The notes under the pieces were generated by a model. That model did no database searches, was not told where the DNA came from, and was given only the letters and a program-made list of their open reading frames with translations. 64,000 bases of DNA from Streptomyces sp. col6 (GTDB lineage: Bacteria; Actinomycetota; Actinomycetes; Streptomycetales; Streptomycetaceae), in the NCBI RefSeq assembly GCF_008042035.1, contig NZ_RDBL01000029.1, forward strand, positions 478,722 through 542,721. The letters are read 5' to 3'. Each line of letters opens with the position of its first letter. Within the stretch, counting starts at the first letter, position 1. Position numbers and translations under genes: made by a program. Below are positions 17,273-26,834 of the stretch, one piece after another.

Positions 17273-18013
17273 CTACTTCACGTCGACGTAGTCACCCGTG
17301 GCGGTGGCCGCCGGGGTGGTGGACGTACCGGCGAAGCTGTAGCGCCAGTAGCCGTCGACCGTGGCCTTCACGGTCGTCTTCGCGTCGCCCTTGTTGTTCG
17401 TCTTGACGGTCTTCACCGTGGTGTAGGTGCTGCTGCCCTTCTTGCGGAACTGCAGCTTCACGGACTGGCTGGTGTAGCCGTGGTACTTGTAGTCGTCCCA
17501 GTTGGCCCGCGAGAGCCAGCCGGTGACGGTGATGGTCTTGCCCTTCTTGACCGGCTCGGGGGAGGCGTTGACGGTCTGCCGGGAGGCGCGCTGGAACTTG
17601 AACGAGCTCGCCTTCTCCTCCCAGATGTAGTCGCCGTCCTTGGCATCCACCCATGCGTCGACGTACCAGGTGCCGGCGTAGTCGTTGGAGTACATGAGGT
17701 CGGCCTTGGGGTCGACGGTGAACGACGCCGTGCAGGTGCTGCCGGAGCAGCGGGCCTTACCGGTCATGAAGCCGAACCCCGGACCGTGCAGGCTGATGTC
17801 GGCGCCTTCGATCCCGGAGTTGTCCTTCGCGGTCACGGAGACGGTGAACTTCTTGACCTCGCTGGTACCGACGACCACGTTCTTGCCGCCGTTGACGGTG
17901 ACCTTGGTGATCCCGGTGTCGCCATAGCCGCCGTCGGCATGGGCGGCCGGCACGGCAAGGGCGGTCAGAGCCAGGGCGCCGGTGAGGACGGCGGCGGAGG
18001 TGCGCATGCGCAT
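17273..18013 (-). CDS. secreted protein with immunoglobulin-like repeats
   Basis: The 246-residue protein has a Sec signal peptide (about residues 1-25, ending AVPAAHA) and a secreted part with two beta-sandwich-like modules. The first includes KFTVSVTAKDNSGIEGADI and a likely disulfide pair CSGSTC; the second includes ITVTGWLSRANWDDYKYHGY and repeated KTVKTNNKGDAKTTVKAT. Streptomycetes encode many such secreted proteins of unknown function. GGGGA precedes ATG 18013. It converges on the ATPase gene. Confidence 0.78.
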   Translation of the reverse strand: MRMRTSAAVLTGALALTALAVPAAHADGGYGDTGITKVTVNGGKNVVVGTSEVKKFTVSVTAKDNSGIEGADISLHGPGFGFMTGKARCSGSTCTASFTVDPKADLMYSNDYAGTWYVDAWVDAKDGDYIWEEKASSFKFQRASRQTVNASPEPVKKGKTITVTGWLSRANWDDYKYHGYTSQSVKLQFRKKGSSTYTTVKTVKTNNKGDAKTTVKATVDGYWRYSFAGTSTTPAATATGDYVDVK

Positions 18014-18210
18014 GTGTGCTTCCCCGTGGGAAAGGGCCCGGGTCCGCGCGCGGACCCCTCGGGCCGATCGGTCAGTCGAGTCGGGGTGACTCAACAGACC
18101 AGACGAGCAACGGATGTGAAGGGTTGTGCAGGATTTGAAGATTCTGCGAAGATCGCATAAATCGGTGTAGTTGCCACAGACCTCCGCACCCGCCCGGCCG
18201 GGCCCCTGTC

Positions 18211-21200
18211 TCAGTCGAACCAGCGGTCCCGGGCCAGTTCCGCCGTACGGGAGGGGTCCTCCAGCAGGGCCGCGACCTCGAAGCGGCGGGGCCACTGGCC
18301 GGCCGCCCAGGCGAGGCCCGCCGCGACGCCCTCCAGCGTCGAGGCGTGCACCACGCCGTCCGGGGTCCGGCGCCAGTCCAGTTCGACGCCGCCCGCGCGC
18401 AGTTCGCCGTGTTCGACGTACGTGGCCGGGGTGGCGGGCCCCAGCAGGACGCGGACGGACTCGGGCACCTCGTGCTCCTCGCCGTCGCTCGTGACCCCGG
18501 CCTCGACGCTCTCGCCGAGCCGCCGCACCTGGAACAGCTCGGCCAGCTCCGCCGCGTGCGCCGGGGCGACGGGCAGCAGCGGCAGCCCCTCGGTGAGCGG
18601 CAGCAGGTCCGGCGCGTCGGCGATCACCGCGTCCGCAGCGTCGGCCACCCGCACCTCGCCGTCCACCACCGCACGCAGCTCGTCCGGCAGCGTGACCTGT
18701 TCCGGGTCGAGCGCGGACAACGCGGTGTACAGGGCGTGCAGTTGTACGCCGGTGACCGGGCGGTCCCCGTCCGCGAGCCGGCCGAGGAGTTCGGCGGCCC
18801 CGCCCGGCTCGTCCAGCAGGGCGTCGACCGAGGTCCGTACGCCCAGGGCGCGCAGCACCTCGGCGTCGTCGAAGCCGGTCGCGTCGGCGGAGTCGTACAG
18901 GCCCGCGAGCCGGGCGTCGCTCCCGTGGGCGCGCAGTCCGGCGGGGCGGCGGCCGTCCAGCACCGGGTGCCCGCGCAGCCACCACGCGGTGTACGGGCGG
19001 ACGGACTGCGTGGTGCCGTCCGGGAGCAGCACCCGGACCGGCTGGGTGAGCGCGTCGCGCAGCGGCGGTTGGGCGAGGAGTGCGAGCGCCTGCGGCCAGG
19101 CGTCGTCGTCGACGAGGTCGAGGTCCCGTACGGCGACGAGCTCCGTGGCGACCGGCGGCACCGGGCTGTCCGGGAACCGGTCGAGGATGTCCTCGCACCA
19201 CACGTCGACGGCGTCGAGCAGCCCGGCGTCGTCCGGCTCCGGGAAGTCGCTGTCGCGCGGCTCCAGTTCGTCCGGGTCCAGCACGACGTCGGTGGCCCGG
19301 ACGAGGGCGAAGGTGGCGAGCACCCCGCAGGCGGTGAGCGGCTGTTCGCCCCAGCGGTCGGCCAGCTCCGCGTCGCACAGGGCGAGTTCGCCCTCGCGCA
19401 TCACGTCGGCGAACGCGCTGCCCGGCAGCACGAGTTCCCCGGCCGGGGCGAGTTCGCCGTCCTCGTCGGTCAGCGCGAGCGCCCCGAGCCAGGGCTCGTC
19501 GCCCGGCTCCAGGGCCGCGTCCCGGACCAGGGTGAGCACGGTCTCCACCAGCTCGTCCCCGTCGAGCGCGTCCTCGTCCCAGATCTCCCCCGCGTCCAGC
19601 GACCCGGCGACGGCGGACCGCACCTGCGGGGTCGTCAGCACGGCGCGCGGGGTGGCGGGCAGGGCGCCCAGCTTCTCCAGGAGCGGATGCGCGGCGTCCG
19701 GGTGCGCGACCTTGAGACCCAGCCGGCCGAGGCGGTCGAGGACCGGGCCGGAGAGGGCGTCGGGGAGCGGGAGGAGGACCTGGCGGGGGCCGATGGTGGT
19801 GCGGGGAGGCGGGGGAAGCGCGAGCGCTTCCCGGCCGGCGGAGGGGGCGTCGGGGCCGCCGTACGGGCCGTCCGCTCCGGCACCGGCCGACGGGGCGTCG
19901 GGGCCGATGCCCGCGGACGGGGCGTCCCAGTCGGCGCCCAGGGACAGAGCGCCCCGGACATCCCTCGCCGCGCCCGTCCCCGCGAGCGGTACGGGGAGGC
20001 CCGACAGCCGGTCCGGGTCGACGCCGGTCAGGCTGTCGTAGAGCCGCCGCCACCAGGCGGGTTCGCGCTCCAGACCCGCCAGGCGGTCGATCGCCTCGGT
20101 CAGCGGGACGCGGGCGACGCCCAGCGTGCGCAGCTCGACGCGGCGCTCCAGGCCGGCGGGCAGCAGGCACGGCAGCACCTCGGCCAGCACGGCGACGGTC
20201 TGCGCGCCGACGCCCTCCACCACCTCGGCCTCGACCGGCCGCAGGGCGACGGTGTCCTTGCGGACGCCCTCGTCCCAGCCGTCCCAGCGCTCCGGCTCGG
20301 CGGCCGGGTCGCGCGGGGCGGCCGGCTCCAGGAACGCCACGCGCGGCAGCCGCTCCAGGATGGCGCCGCGCAGCGCGGCGTCCAGCCCGCCCTGCCCGAG
20401 GGGGCCCGGGACCAGGGAGATCGTCGCGACGGAGACCGGCTCCCAGTCGCCGAGCAGTTCCGCGTACGCGTCGGCCGCGCGCTCCACCAGGAAGTCGGTG
20501 AGCGGTCCGGGGGCGGGGTGCCTGCGGGTGGTGTCCAGCGGCAGCGAGGCGATGAGCAGCGCGGGCAGGCCGAGCGGTTCGTCGGTGGGCGTCGGCGCGT
20601 GGACGACGGACGCGGTACGGGGGTGGACCGGGGCGCCCTCCGTGTCCACCGGGACGGCCCAGGTCACCGACCAGTGCGGACGCAGCCGTTCCTCCAGCGG
20701 CCGGTCGGCGAGCAGGGCGGGCTCGATCGGGCCGTGGTGGACGGCGGTCCGCCAGCGGTGCGTGCCGTGCGCGGAGTCCTCGATGTGCGTGTACGGGCCG
20801 TGCTGGGAGCGGCGCAGGGTGCGTACGCCCTCCGGGGTCTCGACGACGACCTCGTCGAGCCCGGTCAGCGTGAGGAGCAGCGCGTCGTCCACGGCGGCGA
20901 GCAGCCGGCCCACCAGGTCCTCGGCGGTGCCGTCGCGCAGCGGCAGCACCACGACGGTGTCGTAGCCCTCGGGCGCGGTGCCCTCGGCGGGCAGCGGGAG
21001 GCGCAGCAGCGGTACGTGGCCGTCGCGGCGGCGCAGCTCGTCGCCCAGGCCGGGGCTGCCGACAGCGGCCTCCCGGGCGAGTTCGCGGGCCTCCGCGAGG
21101 GACCAGCGCACCCCGCCGTGCCGGCCGACGACCGCCGGCTCGTCGCTGACCGCGAGGACGGCGGCGAACCCGACGCCGAACCGGCCCACGGCGCCCTCGT

Positions 21201-21546
21201 GGCCCTCGCGCTTGGCGGAGGCCCGCAGCGTGGACAGCGACTCGACGCCGGTGGCGTCCAGGGGGGCGCCTGTGTTCGCGGCGGCGAGGACGGCGGGGGC
21301 GCCGTCCGTCGCCGGGTGCAGGGTGAGCCTCAGGCGGCCGGGGGTCCCGGCGCGGGCCGCGGCGTCGGCGGCGTTCTGGGCCAGCTCGACGACGAGGCGG
21401 TCGCGGTAGCCGCCGAGCGCGAGGTCCTCCTCGGCGTTGGCGTCCTCCCGGAACCGGGCGGGCCCCGCGCCCCAGGCGTCGAGCACGCCGCGCCGCAGCC
21501 GCGCGGTGCCGAATGGGTCGGCGCCCTCGGTCGCGTTGATGCCCAT
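18211..21546 (-). CDS. large sacsin/Hsp90-like GHKL ATPase
   Basis: The 1111-residue protein has an N-terminal GHKL ATPase: DRLVVELAQNAADAAARA supplies the metal-binding Asn, AANTGAPLDATGVESLS follows, and GAVGRFGVGFAAVLAVSDEP is the lid/glycine box. The remainder, about 900 acidic residues, has no domain I recognise. A DAPSAG tripeptide-pair linker recurs three times near residues 520-560. It resembles the sacsin/Hsp90-like ATPases annotated in actinobacteria, for which clients are unknown. GAGGGAG lies 8 nt before ATG 21546. Confidence 0.8.
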   Translation of the reverse strand: MGINATEGADPFGTARLRRGVLDAWGAGPARFREDANAEEDLALGGYRDRLVVELAQNAADAAARAGTPGRLRLTLHPATDGAPAVLAAANTGAPLDATGVESLSTLRASAKREGHEGAVGRFGVGFAAVLAVSDEPAVVGRHGGVRWSLAEARELAREAAVGSPGLGDELRRRDGHVPLLRLPLPAEGTAPEGYDTVVVLPLRDGTAEDLVGRLLAAVDDALLLTLTGLDEVVVETPEGVRTLRRSQHGPYTHIEDSAHGTHRWRTAVHHGPIEPALLADRPLEERLRPHWSVTWAVPVDTEGAPVHPRTASVVHAPTPTDEPLGLPALLIASLPLDTTRRHPAPGPLTDFLVERAADAYAELLGDWEPVSVATISLVPGPLGQGGLDAALRGAILERLPRVAFLEPAAPRDPAAEPERWDGWDEGVRKDTVALRPVEAEVVEGVGAQTVAVLAEVLPCLLPAGLERRVELRTLGVARVPLTEAIDRLAGLEREPAWWRRLYDSLTGVDPDRLSGLPVPLAGTGAARDVRGALSLGADWDAPSAGIGPDAPSAGAGADGPYGGPDAPSAGREALALPPPPRTTIGPRQVLLPLPDALSGPVLDRLGRLGLKVAHPDAAHPLLEKLGALPATPRAVLTTPQVRSAVAGSLDAGEIWDEDALDGDELVETVLTLVRDAALEPGDEPWLGALALTDEDGELAPAGELVLPGSAFADVMREGELALCDAELADRWGEQPLTACGVLATFALVRATDVVLDPDELEPRDSDFPEPDDAGLLDAVDVWCEDILDRFPDSPVPPVATELVAVRDLDLVDDDAWPQALALLAQPPLRDALTQPVRVLLPDGTTQSVRPYTAWWLRGHPVLDGRRPAGLRAHGSDARLAGLYDSADATGFDDAEVLRALGVRTSVDALLDEPGGAAELLGRLADGDRPVTGVQLHALYTALSALDPEQVTLPDELRAVVDGEVRVADAADAVIADAPDLLPLTEGLPLLPVAPAHAAELAELFQVRRLGESVEAGVTSDGEEHEVPESVRVLLGPATPATYVEHGELRAGGVELDWRRTPDGVVHASTLEGVAAGLAWAAGQWPRRFEVAALLEDPSRTAELARDRWFD

Positions 21547-21641
21547 GGGCGTACTCCCTCTGCCGGTTGCCGGTAACGCGTACCCCGCGAAGCTACCGGG
21601 TACGGGCGAGCACCCGAACGCACCGGTCCCCGCGCGCGGGC

Positions 21642-21801
21642 TTCCGTCCTCAGTCGCCGGACAGGCTGGATTCCGCAGTCCCCGGGCCCACCACCCCGGA
21701 GGTTCCGTCCTCAAACGCCGGACGGGCTGGGAATGCCGCGGGCCGCGCTCGACGGATCAGGCGAGCCACACCAAGCCCGTCCGGCGATTGAGGACGGAAC
21801 C
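21642..21801. repeat. three copies of a dispersed Streptomyces intergenic repeat
   Basis: Copies at 21642-21669 (+), 21701-21730 (+) and 21771-21801 (inverted) share the core CCGTCCTCAaaCGCCGGACG. The second and third form a 30-nt stem with a single mismatch and a one-base bulge, separated by about 40 nt. They fill the 303-bp gap between DUF3027 and the sacsin-like gene. The second copy is identical over 30 nt to one at 34502-34531. Confidence 0.85.
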
Positions 21802-21849
21802 GGCTCGCCGGGGCACCCGAGGTCATCGGGACCCCCGGCCCCGGAGGGG

Positions 21850-22758
21850 CTACGCGTGGCCCAGGTCCTCCGAGGAGGAGGACGACGCCTCGTGCAACGG
21901 ATACTCGTCCACCCGCACCGTGTCCAAGCGATGCGGCACCGCCGCAGGCGGCTTCGGCATCACCGCCGCCTCCGAATGCCCCCCGCACCCGTACGACAGC
22001 GACACCACATGCCCGTCCGCCGGACCGAACTCGTTCGCGCACACGCCGAACGCCTGCCGCAGCGAGCCCGCCAGCGGCATCAGGAACGCGCAGGACACGC
22101 ACGAGGCCGGCGCGGCCTGCGCCATCGGTGTCTTCGGGCCGAACTCCTCGTCCCAGCGGTCCGCCGCCGAGTGCAGCCCGTAGCGGGACAGCACCCGCGC
22201 CCGCCGCATGCCCAGCTCGTCCGCCACCGCGGCGATCGAACCGCGCACGGCCGGATCCGGGCGCGTCGTCAGCTCCGCGTCCTCCACGTCGACGAGGTCG
22301 GCCAGCTCGTCGGTGACCGGCGCGTTCGGCAGCGGCTCGTCCGCCCCCGTGTACCCGGGCTCCAGCCGCAGGTCGTCCGCCTCGGTGGGCAGCAGGTCGC
22401 CCGGACCCATGTCGCCCGGCCGCAGCCGCTCGCTCCACGGCACCCACTCCGGCGCGAGGAGCGCGTCACTGCCCGGCAGCAGCACGGTCTCGTCCAGCGT
22501 GACGTTCTTCGCGCGGGAGGCCCGCGCGACCGTCACCGCCCAGCGCCAGCCCCGGTACCCCGGGTCCTTGCACTCGAAGTAGTGCGTGACGACCCGGTCC
22601 CCCTCGGAGACCACCGCCACATGCTCACCCACGATCCCCGGCGCGGCAGCCTCCTCGGCGGCCGTGCGGGCGAGGTCCACCGCCTCGGCGCACAAACGGT
22701 CGGGCACAGGGGTACGGGCGGTACGGGCCGTACGGCCTCGCGTCGTCGCAGCACTCAC
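21850..22758 (-). CDS. DUF3027 protein
   Basis: The 302-residue protein matches the actinobacterial DUF3027 family. It has an N-terminal sequence DLARTAAEEAAAPGIVGEHV, the FECKDPGYRGWRWAVTVARA strand region and a C-terminal cysteine-containing segment CVSCAFLMPLAGSLR with VCANEFGPADGHVVSLSYGCG. The cysteines may bind metal or form disulfides; function is unknown. The start is GTG 22758. A 60-codon frame ends 27 nt upstream on the same strand and may be cotranscribed. Confidence 0.85.
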   Translation of the reverse strand: MSAATTRGRTARTARTPVPDRLCAEAVDLARTAAEEAAAPGIVGEHVAVVSEGDRVVTHYFECKDPGYRGWRWAVTVARASRAKNVTLDETVLLPGSDALLAPEWVPWSERLRPGDMGPGDLLPTEADDLRLEPGYTGADEPLPNAPVTDELADLVDVEDAELTTRPDPAVRGSIAAVADELGMRRARVLSRYGLHSAADRWDEEFGPKTPMAQAAPASCVSCAFLMPLAGSLRQAFGVCANEFGPADGHVVSLSYGCGGHSEAAVMPKPPAAVPHRLDTVRVDEYPLHEASSSSSEDLGHA

Positions 22759-22785
22759 AGGTCTCGCTTCTCTCCTACGCCAGTC

Positions 22786-22968
22786 TCACGAGCGCGCCAG
22801 CACATCGACCATCGATTTCGGCCATACGGTCGCGGACGGAGCGGACCTGAGGGCCGCGTCGACGTCCACACCCGTTGAGCCAACCTCGGGCACGCCTTCC
22901 GCAATCCATTCTGCGGGATCGCCAAGAAGCGCGCGGCCGAGAACAACCGCCGGTGGCGCGCTACGCAC
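22786..22968 (-). CDS. possible 60-residue protein upstream of DUF3027
   Basis: GTG 22968 has a strong GGAGAGGG 5 nt upstream and opens a 60-codon frame (RSAPPAVVLGRALLGDPAEW and WPKSMVDVLARS at the C-terminus). It lies in the 411-bp gap between DUF3027 and the MFS gene and stops 27 nt before the DUF3027 GTG. Its wobble positions are less GC-rich than its neighbours, so it may be non-coding or recently acquired. I do not recognise the sequence. Confidence 0.45.
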   Translation of the reverse strand: MRSAPPAVVLGRALLGDPAEWIAEGVPEVGSTGVDVDAALRSAPSATVWPKSMVDVLARS

Positions 22969-23169
22969 GGTACCCTCTCCGCCGCCCCCCGCCCACCTGC
23001 CGTCCCAAACGGCGCCGTATCCGCGCCGCGCGCCGCCCGTCGGCAGGCCGCCCCCGAGAGGCGCCCCGCACCCCGCCACCTGGCCGATCACTGACCCGAC
23101 GGGGCGGTCCGGCCCGCGCCCCGCAGTGATGCCGGTTCGCATCGCCCGGTCCTGGGGCACTATGACCAA

Positions 23170-24609
23170 GTGGCTTCTGCCAGGTCGCACGACGGACCCG
23201 GCCCCTTCCGCAGGACGGGCCGGTCGATCGGTCATGCCCTGAGGGTCCCGTTCACCGGCACCGCCCGGGGCATCCGGAAGGCCACGCACGCGCACGGCGC
23301 CGGCGAGAGCGGCCTCGGCAAGCTGATCGAGCTGCACGCGGTGAACGGCGCGGGCGACGTGATGATCACCGTCGCCCTCGCGTCCACCGTGTTCTTCTCC
23401 GTACCCACGGACCAGGCACGCGGCCGGGTCGCGCTGTACCTCGCCGTCACGATGGCGCCGTTCATCCTGCTCGCCCCGGTCATCGGACCACTCCTGGACC
23501 GCCTGCCGCACGGCCGCCGCGTCGCGATGGCCGGTTCCATGCTGGCGCGGGCGCTGCTGGCGCTCACCATGTCGGGCGCGGTCGCCACCGGCGGCCTGGA
23601 GCTCTACCCGGCGGCGCTCGGCGTCCTGGTCTGCTCGAAGGCGTACGGAGTGGTGCGCAGCGCCGTCGTACCGCGCCTGCTGCCACCGAACTTCTCGCTG
23701 GTGAAGGCCAACTCCCGGGTGACCCTGGCCGGTCTGCTGGCCACCGGGGCCGCCGCGCCGATCGGGGCGGGGCTGCAGATGATCGGCCCGCCGTGGCCGC
23801 TGTACGGCGCCTGCGCGGTGTTCGTCGGCGGCGCGATCCTGGCGTTCACGCTGCCGCCCAAGGTGGACTCCGCGAAGGGCGAACGCAGGGCGCAGCTCGT
23901 ACCGCCGCACGGCGAGGGCACGCCCCGCCCGGAACCGCTGCGGTCCACCTCCACGCAGGCCGGGGCCAAGGGCGGCCGGTGGCGCAAGCGGCGGGAGAAC
24001 GGTGAGCGGCGGCCGGGGCTGCGGTCCGTCGGCCCGTCCGTCCTGCACGGCCTCCAGGCCAACGCCGCGCACCGCGCGCTCTCCGGCTTCCTGATCTTCT
24101 TCCTCGCGTTCCTGCTGCGCGAGCACCCGCTCGCCGGGCAGAGCGCCGCGATCTCGCTGGGGATCGTCGGCGTGGCGGCGGGTGTGGGCAACGCGCTGGG
24201 CACGGCGATCGGCTCCTGGCTGCGGGCGCGCGGCCCCGAGATCATCGTCGCCTCGGTCCTGGGCCTGGCGCTCGGCGTCGCCGTCCTCGCGGCCATCTTC
24301 TTCTCCACGGTCATGGTCGCCGCGCTCGCCGCGACGGCGGGCCTCACGCAGGCCCTGTCGAAGCTGTCGCTGGACGCGATGATCCAGCGCGACGTGCCGG
24401 AGGAGGTGCGGACGTCCGCGTTCGCCCGCTCCGAGACCCTGCTCCAGATGGCCTGGGTGGTGGGCGGCGCGATCGGCATCGCCCTCCCCCTCAACGGCGT
24501 ACTGGGCATGTCCGTCGCCGCCGGGCTGCTCGCGCTCGGTGCTTCCGCCTCCGTACGGGGGCTGCTGGGCGCCGCGCGGCGCGGCTCGCCGCACCCCCGC
24601 GTGGCGTGA
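23170..24609 (+). CDS. MFS-type membrane protein
   Basis: The 479-residue protein has about twelve membrane segments interrupted by a basic cytoplasmic loop (GGRWRKRRENGERRPG) near residue 275. It begins with a soluble tail and GLGKLIELHAVNGAGDVMIT. A GPLLDRLPHGRRVAMAG loop corresponds to the MFS loop-2 motif. Substrate unknown. It heads a run of same-strand genes ending in mqnD, a grouping I associate with streptomycetes. The start is GTG 23170, preceded by CACTAT at a leaderless-type distance. Confidence 0.8.
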   Translation: MASARSHDGPGPFRRTGRSIGHALRVPFTGTARGIRKATHAHGAGESGLGKLIELHAVNGAGDVMITVALASTVFFSVPTDQARGRVALYLAVTMAPFILLAPVIGPLLDRLPHGRRVAMAGSMLARALLALTMSGAVATGGLELYPAALGVLVCSKAYGVVRSAVVPRLLPPNFSLVKANSRVTLAGLLATGAAAPIGAGLQMIGPPWPLYGACAVFVGGAILAFTLPPKVDSAKGERRAQLVPPHGEGTPRPEPLRSTSTQAGAKGGRWRKRRENGERRPGLRSVGPSVLHGLQANAAHRALSGFLIFFLAFLLREHPLAGQSAAISLGIVGVAAGVGNALGTAIGSWLRARGPEIIVASVLGLALGVAVLAAIFFSTVMVAALAATAGLTQALSKLSLDAMIQRDVPEEVRTSAFARSETLLQMAWVVGGAIGIALPLNGVLGMSVAAGLLALGASASVRGLLGAARRGSPHPRVA

Positions 24610-24636
24610 GCGGGAGCGACCGATAGCCTTCGGCCC

Positions 24637-25116
24637 ATGACCGTTGCGTTCTTCTCCGGTAAGGGCCGTCGAATCGGCGTCGCTCTTGGTGCCGTGTCCG
24701 CGGGACTTCTCGTCCTCTCCGCCTGCGACAAGCCGACGCCGCTCGCCACCGTGACGGTCGGCGACAACTCGGTGAGCACCGAGGCCGCCTGCTACAACGA
24801 CGGCAAGGCCCTCAAGGAATCCGAGGTCAAGTCCTGCCTCAACAAGGAGGCGGAGAAGACCGTCAAGGTCTCGATGTCCGACACGGTCCACTTCGGGGTC
24901 GACCCGGAGATCGCGGACCACGGCTGGACGCTCTTCATCAACGGCCAGCAGGCCGAGCAGGAGCCGTTCAAGAAGACCTACCGCTCCATCTCGGGCAGCG
25001 CCTTCTTCTCCAGCCAGACCGGCGAGACCGCGGACAAGACGCAGATCAGCGTGGTGGAGACGAAGGGCGCGAGCGTCCTCGGCGTCTGGCACTTCGAGCT
25101 GAAGAAGACGGACTGA
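24637..25116 (+). CDS. DUF2771-type lipoprotein
   Basis: The 159-residue protein has a lipoprotein signal peptide ending in the lipobox VLSAC (Cys 30). The mature part starts DKPTPLATVTVGDNSVSTEA and contains two further cysteines (AACYNDG, KSCLNKEA), probably a disulfide. It should be anchored on the outer face of the membrane. The family label DUF2771 is from memory. TAGCCT ends 7 nt before ATG 24637, indicating a leaderless transcript. Confidence 0.78.
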   Translation: MTVAFFSGKGRRIGVALGAVSAGLLVLSACDKPTPLATVTVGDNSVSTEAACYNDGKALKESEVKSCLNKEAEKTVKVSMSDTVHFGVDPEIADHGWTLFINGQQAEQEPFKKTYRSISGSAFFSSQTGETADKTQISVVETKGASVLGVWHFELKKTD

Positions 25117-25146
25117 CCCTCTCCCGACCTCGAAGGGCTCCTCTTC

Positions 25147-25851
25147 GTGCGCGTGCTTGTCGTGACCGCGGTCCCGGTGGAACGGGACGCGGTCACGCGT
25201 GCGTACGGGGACGAGCCGGCGGTCCACCGGATCCGCGGCGCGGAGATCCACCGCGCCGGCCCGCTCGACGTGCTCGCGGGCGGCGCGGGACCGGCCGCCG
25301 CGGCGGCGTCGGCCGCCTTCGCCCTCGCCTCGGACCGCTACGACCTGGTGGTCTCGGCGGGCATCGGCGGCGGCTTCGCACCGGCCGCCCCGGTCGGCTC
25401 GCTCGTCGTGGCCGACGCGATCGTGGCCGCCGACCTGGGTGCGGACACCCCGGACGGCTTCCTGCCGGTGACGGCGCTCGGTTTCGGCCGCGACCGGTTC
25501 GCGCCGCCGCCCGCGCTGGTCCGGGAGACGGCCGCCGCGACGGGCGCGCGCACCGGCGGCATCCTCACCGTCTCCACGGTGACCGGCACGGCGGAGCGCA
25601 CCGCCGCGCTCCTGACCGCCCACCCGCACGCGGTCGCCGAGGCCATGGAGGGCTTCGGGGTCGCGGAGGCGGCGGCCCTCGCCGGCGTACCGGCCCTGGA
25701 GATCAGGGCCGTGTCGAACACCGTCGGCCCGCGCGACCGCGACGCCTGGCGCATCGGCGACGCGCTGACCGCGCTGACCGGCGCGTTCGGCAAGCTCATA
25801 CCCGTACTGGAAGGCTGGACCCGCCATGACCGAGACGACACCGCAGGCTGA
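25147..25851 (+). CDS. mqnB: futalosine hydrolase
   Basis: The 234-residue nucleoside-phosphorylase-fold protein hydrolyses futalosine to dehypoxanthinyl futalosine and hypoxanthine in the futalosine menaquinone pathway. Supporting motifs are VSAGIGGGFAP (substrate-binding glycine loop), the AMEGFGVAEAA segment with the catalytic-site Glu and a C-terminal SNTVGPRDRDAW. Its frame overlaps mqnD by 26 nt, which ties the two together. The start is GTG 25147. MqnA, MqnC and MqnE are not in the window; in streptomycetes they are encoded elsewhere. Confidence 0.92.
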   Translation: MRVLVVTAVPVERDAVTRAYGDEPAVHRIRGAEIHRAGPLDVLAGGAGPAAAAASAAFALASDRYDLVVSAGIGGGFAPAAPVGSLVVADAIVAADLGADTPDGFLPVTALGFGRDRFAPPPALVRETAAATGARTGGILTVSTVTGTAERTAALLTAHPHAVAEAMEGFGVAEAAALAGVPALEIRAVSNTVGPRDRDAWRIGDALTALTGAFGKLIPVLEGWTRHDRDDTAG

Positions 25852-26689
25852 CGCGCTGCGCATCGCCTTCTCGCCCTGCCCGAACGACACGTTCGTCTTC
25901 GACGCCTGGGCGCACGGCAGGGTCCCCGGCGCGCCGGCGCTGGACATCACCTTCGCGGACATCGACCTGACCAACGGCATGGCCGAGCGCGGCGAACTGG
26001 ACGTGCTCAAGGTGTCGTACGCGGTGCTGCCCTGGGTCCTGGAGGAGTACGCGCTGCTGCCGTGCGGCGGCGCGCTGGGCCGGGGCTGCGGGCCGCTCGT
26101 CCTCACCCGCGAGGCGGGCACCGACCTGACCGGGAAGACCGTCGCCGTACCGAGCGAGCGCTCCACCGCCTACCTGCTGTTCCGCCTCTGGGCGGCCGAG
26201 GTGGTGCCGGGCGGGGTCGGCGAGATCGTCGTCATGCCGTTCGACGAGATCATGCCGGCGGTCCGGGACGGCAAGGTGGACGCCGGCCTGGTCATCCACG
26301 AGGCGCGCTTCACGTACCGGAACTACGGCCTGCACAGCCTGGCCGACATGGGCCGGCACTGGGAGGACACCACCGGCCTGCCGATCCCGCTCGGGGCGAT
26401 CATCGCGAAGCGCTCGCTGGGCGCGGACACGCTGAAGCTGCTCGCCGAGTCCGTCCGCACCTCGGTCCGCATGGCCTGGGACGACCCGGAGGCCTCCCGC
26501 CCGTACGTCCTCGCGCACGCCCAGGAGATGGACCCGGCCGTCGCGGACCAGCACATCGGCCTGTACGTGAACGAGTTCACCGCGGACCTGGGCGAGGACG
26601 GCTACGCCGCCATCCGCGGCCTGCTGACCCGGGCGGCGGCCGAGGGGCTGGTCCCGGCGCTCGCCCCGGACGCGCTGTCGTTCGCCTGA
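25826..26689 (+). CDS. mqnD: 1,4-dihydroxy-6-naphthoate synthase
   Basis: The 287-residue periplasmic-binding-protein-fold enzyme converts cyclic dehypoxanthinyl futalosine to 1,4-dihydroxy-6-naphthoate. Family signatures are FSPCPNDTFVFDAW at the N-terminus, LDVLKVSYAVLPWVLEEY, PSERSTAYLLFRLW and DAGLVIHEARFTY, with His in the latter. The start codon lies inside mqnB (26-nt overlap), so translation is probably coupled. Confidence 0.94.
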   Translation: MTETTPQADALRIAFSPCPNDTFVFDAWAHGRVPGAPALDITFADIDLTNGMAERGELDVLKVSYAVLPWVLEEYALLPCGGALGRGCGPLVLTREAGTDLTGKTVAVPSERSTAYLLFRLWAAEVVPGGVGEIVVMPFDEIMPAVRDGKVDAGLVIHEARFTYRNYGLHSLADMGRHWEDTTGLPIPLGAIIAKRSLGADTLKLLAESVRTSVRMAWDDPEASRPYVLAHAQEMDPAVADQHIGLYVNEFTADLGEDGYAAIRGLLTRAAAEGLVPALAPDALSFA

Positions 26690-26834
26690 GAGCCGGGGGC
26701 CGGGCGAGTCCCGCGCCGGTCGTGCCGCGCACGGGCCCTTCACATCCCCCGCGCCACAAACGCGGTGCGCGGTGGCATGGTTGACCGACTGGCGAGCCTG
26801 ATGCCAGGACATCCATTCCGTGGGGGGATTTCTC

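Noticed and set aside
18346..21576. 1076-codon plus-strand open frame opposite the sacsin-like gene
   Set aside because: It is the antisense shadow of a real GC-rich gene; its translation is rich in Arg, Gly and Val without protein-like motifs and it lacks a ribosome-binding site.
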